Shown here: one piece after another, positions 63,434 to 64,000 of the stretch
Layout of the letters: each line of letters begins with the position of its first letter
Numbering within the stretch: position 1 is the first letter of the stretch
From: Paracoccus sp. S-4012
GTDB lineage: Bacteria; Pseudomonadota; Alphaproteobacteria; Rhodobacterales; Rhodobacteraceae
DNA length: 64,000 nt
NCBI RefSeq assembly: GCF_009674885.1
Contig: NZ_WKKA01000006.1
Coordinates: 186,001-250,000 of the forward strand
Reading direction: 5' to 3'
The notes under the pieces: model-generated
The model's database searches: none
What the model was told of the DNA's origin: nothing
What the model saw: only the letters and a program-made list of their open reading frames with translations
Position numbers and translations under genes: made by a program

Positions 63434-64000
63434 ATGTTCCGGCGCGGGGACGTCTATCACTGGCGGCGTCGCCTTCCTGCACGGTCGGCAAAAAAAAACT
63501 GCATCCTCCAGTTGTCGATGAGGACCACAGATCGTTCGCAAGCGTGTATCGTCGCCCGGAGGCTGACTTCCGAGAGCGACCGCATGTTTGACCGCATCAT
63601 CAAGAATGACCTGACCCCTGATGAAGCCCGCGCCTGGCTGCGCCACGTCGTCACGGAGGAGCTCACCCGCATCCAGGGCAACCGTGCCATCCTGCTGGCG
63701 GACGGCGGCGCGGACTCCCGGGTGGACTGGCCCCATGGGGAAGCGTGGAGGATCCTGGCACGGAACGGACCCGGCGCGCGCTTGACCGCTGCCGAGCGCA
63801 ACCGGCTCCAGGCGGAAGGTCGCGACGATGATGACCTGGAGAACCTCGACGTTGTTCTTACCATGTTGCGGCGAGACCTCCGTAGCGAGTCCCGGAGGCT
63901 GAGAATCGGACGCGCGTTCCGCGAACTGATCGGAACCGATCACGAGCTTGGCGCGGTGGCGTTCCTGGCGTTGAGGAAGCTCTTCGCCGACGGCAAGGCA
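63434..64000 (+). mobile_element. Phage-type integrase, N-terminal part (continues beyond window)
   Basis: An open frame of 189 codons runs to the window end. Its start, MFRRGDVYHWRRRLPARSA, and LQLSMRTTDRSQA match the N-terminal arm of tyrosine site-specific integrases (DUF6538-like), followed by a helical core-binding region (LTPDEARAWLRHVVTEELTR). The catalytic Arg-His-Tyr domain lies outside the window. It begins 142 bp after the tRNA-Asn CCA on the same strand, the usual layout for an element integrated in a tRNA 3' end. Base composition is visibly less GC-rich than upstream. An A9 run at 63490-63498 codes for part of AKKN and could cause frameshifts. Confidence 0.85.

Noticed and set aside
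63255..63491. Minus-strand ORF over tRNA-Asn with the peptide VGIEPTTN
   Set aside because: This peptide is the known by-product of reading a tRNA T arm and acceptor backwards; no protein family is involved.

Overview
The window is a chromosomal segment of a high-GC alphaproteobacterium, most likely a member of the Rhodobacteraceae. The reasons are its roughly 70% GC composition, the CtrA regulator with its partner SciP, a ccoNOQP-ccoGHIS cytochrome cbb3 region preceded by an FNR-type box next to a universal stress gene, the use of LpxI in lipid A synthesis, a RutR-controlled pyrimidine-degradation cluster, and dispersed GC-rich 3' repeat elements. Genes are densely packed, often with 1-4 bp stop/start overlaps, and no gap without a gene exceeds 300 bp. 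Genus and species cannot be told from the sequence alone.

Layout. 1-5.5 kb: a minus-strand operon for reductive pyrimidine breakdown (aminotransferase, cupin, beta-ureidopropionase-like hydrolase, dihydropyrimidinase, short-chain dehydrogenase cut by the window edge), with divergent rutR and a close match to a RutR operator between them. 5.5-9.5 kb: a MATE transporter and a divergent pair of peptidoglycan enzymes. 9.6-17.2 kb: lipid A genes (lpxD, fabZ, lpxA, lpxI, lpxB) interleaved with a dedicated acyl carrier protein/ketosynthase pair, nrdR and ribD. 17.1-24 kb: mnmA, sciP, ctrA, ligA, recG. 24.0-24.3 kb: a probable LexA-controlled 31-residue membrane peptide. 24.3-28 kb: an Fe-S scaffold protein, hisI, gluQ, trmFO, rplY. 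28-33 kb: a tripartite tricarboxylate transporter with an aldehyde dehydrogenase. 33-38.7 kb: a lytic transglycosylase and a BMP-family (nucleoside-type) ABC importer. 38.7-46 kb: dnaE, ilvC, two Lrp/AsnC regulators, ubiH and a small membrane protein. 46.2-55.5 kb: a universal stress protein divergent from ccoNOQP-ccoGHIS. 55.5-63.2 kb: a penicillin-binding carboxypeptidase, clpS, an RsmC-like methyltransferase, an EamA transporter, a lipoprotein, hemF, a histidine kinase and a metallo-beta-lactamase-fold hydrolase. 63.2-64 kb: tRNA-Asn followed by an integrase that runs off the window, which marks the edge of an integrated element.

How the parts work together. The pyrimidine operon would convert dihydropyrimidines to beta-alanine and then malonate semialdehyde, with RutR sensing uracil. 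The lipid A genes cover most of the steps from UDP-GlcNAc to lipid A disaccharide. The cco genes form a complete oxidase-plus-assembly module that the FNR box would switch on at low oxygen. The most novel candidates are the LexA-box/31-residue peptide unit, the acyl carrier protein/ketosynthase pair beside lpxD, the repeat family sitting just after stop codons, and the island edge at tRNA-Asn.
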